Assembly (NCBI GenBank): GCA_905250115.1
Contig: CAJNOI010000218.1
Location: 1-64,000 of the forward strand
Direction of reading: 5' to 3'
Source of the DNA: Adineta steineri
Taxonomy: Eukaryota > Rotifera > Eurotatoria > Adinetida > Adinetidae
Length of the DNA: 64,000 nucleotides
Positions within the stretch are counted from its first letter, which is position 1; each line of letters starts with the position of its first letter. The position numbers were made by a program, and so were the translations under genes. Below, one piece after another: positions 61,760-64,000 of the stretch. Under the pieces are notes generated by a model. The model searched no databases. It saw only the letters and a list, made by a program, of their open reading frames with translations, and was not told the origin of the DNA.

Positions 61760-61989
61760 AATTAATAATCCAAATACTAATCATTATTAATATCAGTGTA
61801 AGAATTTCAAATAAAAACTACATTAGACTGTCAACAATTTGACATGCAATATTTTGTTGTAATTGATAACATGATTGTAGTGCATCGAATACAATAAATC
61901 CGAAAAACAAAATAAAGATAATAGATAAAAAAAAAAAGTATATTTCTTTGTAACTAGATGTCATTTGTGAACATTAGGTGGTGAAGTGA

Positions 61990-62345
61990 GACATCATTTA
62001 ACACAGGCTAAACGAATAAAACAAGCAGCAGTGTATTCTGAATAAAATATCGTGAAAAGTCTAAATTTACAGAGTATAGATGAATTTTGTGATAAATCAT
62101 GGCCAAAATTACTGAGCATACGAACAAGAAGATCAGTAATGATTTTAACAGTATCAGAAATGCTTGATGGGAGAAAAAAATAACACAACTATTATTTCGA
62201 AAGACTTTTTGTATAAATACTAATATATTACGGATATTACGAATTATACTAAAAAATAAGAGAAGAATAGGAGTATAACAATTTAATGCTTGATTCATGA
62301 GAGCAATGTTTATTGACAAAGACGAAGATGACTTAGATATGTTAC
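61990..62345 (-). pseudogene. rhodopsin-like GPCR fragment (TM1-TM3)
   Basis: Read leftward: 'ALNCYTPILLLFFSIIRNI' followed by RNILVFIQK (TM1), a frameshift in a T run near 62180, then 'LPSSISDTVKIITDLLVRML' (TM2), 'SILCKFRLFTIFYSEYTAAC' and 'FIRLACV' (TM3). This order matches the N-terminal third of a common bdelloid GPCR family, in which 'ACxDRY' should follow. Here a stop comes directly after and TM4-TM7 are absent. A truncated relic. The adjacent left flank holds no recognisable remainder. Confidence 0.55.
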
Positions 62346-62724
62346 CTATGTAAAGAGATATTTATTATTACATATATTTATAGCGTATCAGTAACATTAA
62401 ATGTAATAGTAAAGGATCTCGGTCACGATATGACAGTTTTTTAATTTAAGTAAAAATCGTTGTGAGAAAATAGAGAAAAAATATGAGAGAACTCAATTGA
62501 AGCAAGAATCCAATCTTCATACTCTTAAACTAGTCATTGATTAGTTTTTCTTAATACAAAATGCTAATCTATTTTGTTTGGCTAGTTTGACATATGCTGT
62601 TCATCAGTCACCTTTTTGCATTGTAATGTATAAAATGATGAAAACTAAAAAAATATTTATTTTTTAAGAATTTTGAACACTTTCCAAATGAAATGAATCA
62701 GTTATTAATATTAATGTAACTCTC
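62346..62724. other. non-coding interval
   Basis: AT-rich. Nothing recognised. Confidence 0.6.
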
Positions 62725-62798
62725 GAGAGTGTGGCTGTGGGTAAGGTTGTGGGAGAAGTAGTGACATCCACACCCAAACCCACACCCACACCCACACC
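62725..62798. repeat. telomere-like hairpin (copy 17)
   Basis: Left arm GAGAGTGTGGCTGTGGGTAA, right arm of six CCCACA-like units (CCCACACCCACACCCACACC). The right arm is the more perfect telomere-type array. Confidence 0.85.
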
Positions 62799-62856
62799 AT
62801 ACAACTAGAAAAGGTGGGCAACTGCATTCTGTACTAGAGATTTTATGCGAGGTGAG

Positions 62857-63234
62857 TTACGTAATAATAAAATATTAACTAACGACTACGTTATATGATT
62901 AATAAGAAGTGTCGTAAGATCTTTTATTAATGACGTAAAATTGACAAGCTATTTTTATAAAGGTAATGTAACTACGCGATTATGCACACGTAAGTATAAC
63001 GTCATTGATCAACGCCCATAGTTGTTATAACAGAAAAAGAACACTAGAAGTGAGCTTGAACTTGTTCTTAATTACTTTTATAACGTAGTCGCGCTTTGTA
63101 AAAGAAAATAAATATTTAGCAAATTGTTTTATTTTGGTCACCATCTGTTCAGAATTTCACATCAACGTGCGTATATCATTATAGAGTATGGTTTTTGAAT
63201 GACGTATATGATTCGAACTTATAATGTACGTCAT
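62857..63234. promoter_or_regulatory. cluster of bZIP/CRE-like sites upstream of the candidate neuropeptide gene
   Basis: TTACGTAA at 62857-62864 (PAR-bZIP/C-EBP-like palindrome), TGACGTAA at 62931-62938, AACGTCAT at 62998-63005, TGACGTAT at 63200-63207 and TACGTCAT at 63227-63234. These are CREB/ATF-type half or full sites. Five within 380 bp of AT-rich DNA is notable, although each is short. cAMP/CREB control of neuropeptide genes is known in animals; here it is inferred. Confidence 0.4.
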
Positions 63235-63262
63235 CTCTACCACGCCTTATTTGGCCGATCAT

Positions 63263-63270
63263 TATAAATA
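63263..63270 (+). promoter_or_regulatory. TATA box
   Basis: TATAAATA lies 84 bp upstream of the ATG at 63354, implying transcription starting near 63295 and a short leader. Confidence 0.5.
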
Positions 63271-63353
63271 GTTGGAGAGATTTTTTTAATTATTATCATA
63301 TTCAGTTATTTGATACAAAGAAATTCTTTATTTTGTTTGACAACAGTTCAGTC

Positions 63354-63812
63354 ATGAAGCCAATTATCATATTATGCTTATTATTTACGATTTTATCTTT
63401 CATTGATACTGGTAAGTCTAATAAAAATTAGTAATATAAAAATCTAGATTCTCTCTTTTTAGTTATTTCATATCCACATCATACAAATCGTTTATACGAT
63501 ATAATTCATCGATCCACGAACAAAAATGATGATTCAGTAATATCGAACGTTCAAACTTCTAAATTTATACGCTCACTAATACCTGTATCAATCCATCAGC
63601 AATCAAGTTCAGTAGAAGATAATGAGCAATTTGATGAAGTAAAACGTGATGCTTGGGATTCAGGTGAAGAACAATATTTTAAATGGGCTTCGTTGAATCG
63701 TCGACCAATGGAATCATTAGTAGGACGAAAACGATTCGCCGAACTTATTATACCAGAGCCAAAACCTAGCCGAATCGTTACTGGCATATGGCGTAGTGGA
63801 CTTGTTGGTTAA
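63354..63812 (+). CDS. candidate neuropeptide / secreted peptide precursor
   Basis: Exons 63354-63411 and 63463-63812, phase 1, giving 135 residues. Exon 1 is a textbook signal peptide (MKPIIILCLLFTILSFIDT). The mature part is small, without Cys, and has basic cleavage sites: 'EVKR', then a 17-residue segment ending 'FKWASLN' before RR, then 'PMESLVGRKR', in which Gly before Arg-Lys-Arg would give an amidated PMESLV peptide, and a C-terminal 'FAELIIPEPKPSRIVTGIWR' segment ending SGLVG. Processing by prohormone convertase and peptidylglycine amidation is inferred. I do not recognise the peptide family. The intron right after the signal peptide is common in peptide precursors. Upstream lie a TATA box and CRE-like sites. 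It could instead be an unrelated small secreted protein. Confidence 0.6.
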
Positions 63813-64000
63813 AATAGAATAATACATTTTTTGTTTTTTTTTGTCAAAACGATTGAATTTTGAATAAAACTTCTATATCTTTCTTAGTTTCTATTTATTA
63901 ACATCTGGCAATATTATAATATACATTCTATTCTGTTCAACCAATGAAACAAGATGATATACTGCCTTTTATATTAATTTAATAACAAGGAAATTATAGG
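63813..64000. other. 3' flank of the peptide precursor gene
   Basis: AT-rich, with an AATAAA polyadenylation-type hexamer at about 63862 (GAATAAAAC). Confidence 0.5.

Overview
The window looks like nuclear DNA of a bdelloid rotifer (Adineta/Rotaria type). The DNA is AT-rich. Most introns that can be read are 45-65 bp with GT..AG ends. The gene content (NHL-repeat, FG-GAP/VCBS-repeat, kelch, F-box/LRR, LDLR/EGF-GPCR, ADP-ribosyltransferase and FkbM methyltransferase genes) is what I associate with bdelloids. About eighteen short hairpins carry arms close to the TGTGGG telomere unit reported for bdelloids. The species assignment is an inference; no ribosomal or mitochondrial marker is present. 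Two runs of exactly 100 N (29222-29321, 52616-52715) are assembly gaps.

Layout. 61-9893 (-): a secreted or surface protein with four NHL modules, a Ser/Thr mucin-like exon and a polycystin-type REJ region, possibly continuing beyond the left edge. 13991-14995 (-): an intronless rhodopsin-like GPCR. 16951-20044 (+): TM, pentapeptide repeats, Ser/Thr stalk and VCBS repeats. 21532-23325 (+): a secreted kelch protein. 23993-27699 (+): a membrane protein with three tandem Cys-rich ectodomain units. 29322-33600 (-): an LDLa/EGF receptor with a 7TM region that runs into a gap after TM5. 35779-36953 (+): a B-box/NHL relic. 37427-41833 (+): an F-box gene with 22 LRR exons on a 141-bp exon-intron period. 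42397-44104 (-): a decayed domain I of a voltage-gated sodium channel. 44130-46540: nested DNA-transposon-like repeats. 47185-50822 (+): an ADP-ribosyltransferase joined through one TM helix to about 14 VCBS repeats. 51066-51783: a hAT-like element. 52927-54778 (-): a DUF4874/DUF4832-like secreted protein. 56315-56950 (-): an FCP1/SCP-like phosphatase. 58800-60000: repeats. 60177-61638 (+): an FkbM methyltransferase split by a 428-bp hAT-like element with an 8-bp target duplication. 61990-62345 (-): a GPCR relic. 63354-63812 (+): a small secreted precursor with dibasic sites that resembles a neuropeptide gene, with a TATA box and several CRE-like sites upstream.

Themes. First, many surface proteins are built from modules whose exon borders are phase 1, so modules can be swapped without loss of frame. 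Second, telomere-like hairpins are scattered throughout; three gene bodies (LDLa/EGF receptor, B-box/NHL gene, sodium channel) stop at or beside one. Arm orientation is that of head-to-head telomere fusions, but a 29-bp loop shared by two copies and a recurring TTGAGGGTG end also fit a dispersed palindromic repeat family. I regard these hairpins, the ADP-ribosyltransferase-VCBS fusion and the candidate neuropeptide gene as the most interesting content. No tRNA, rRNA, CRISPR or virus-like element was recognised.
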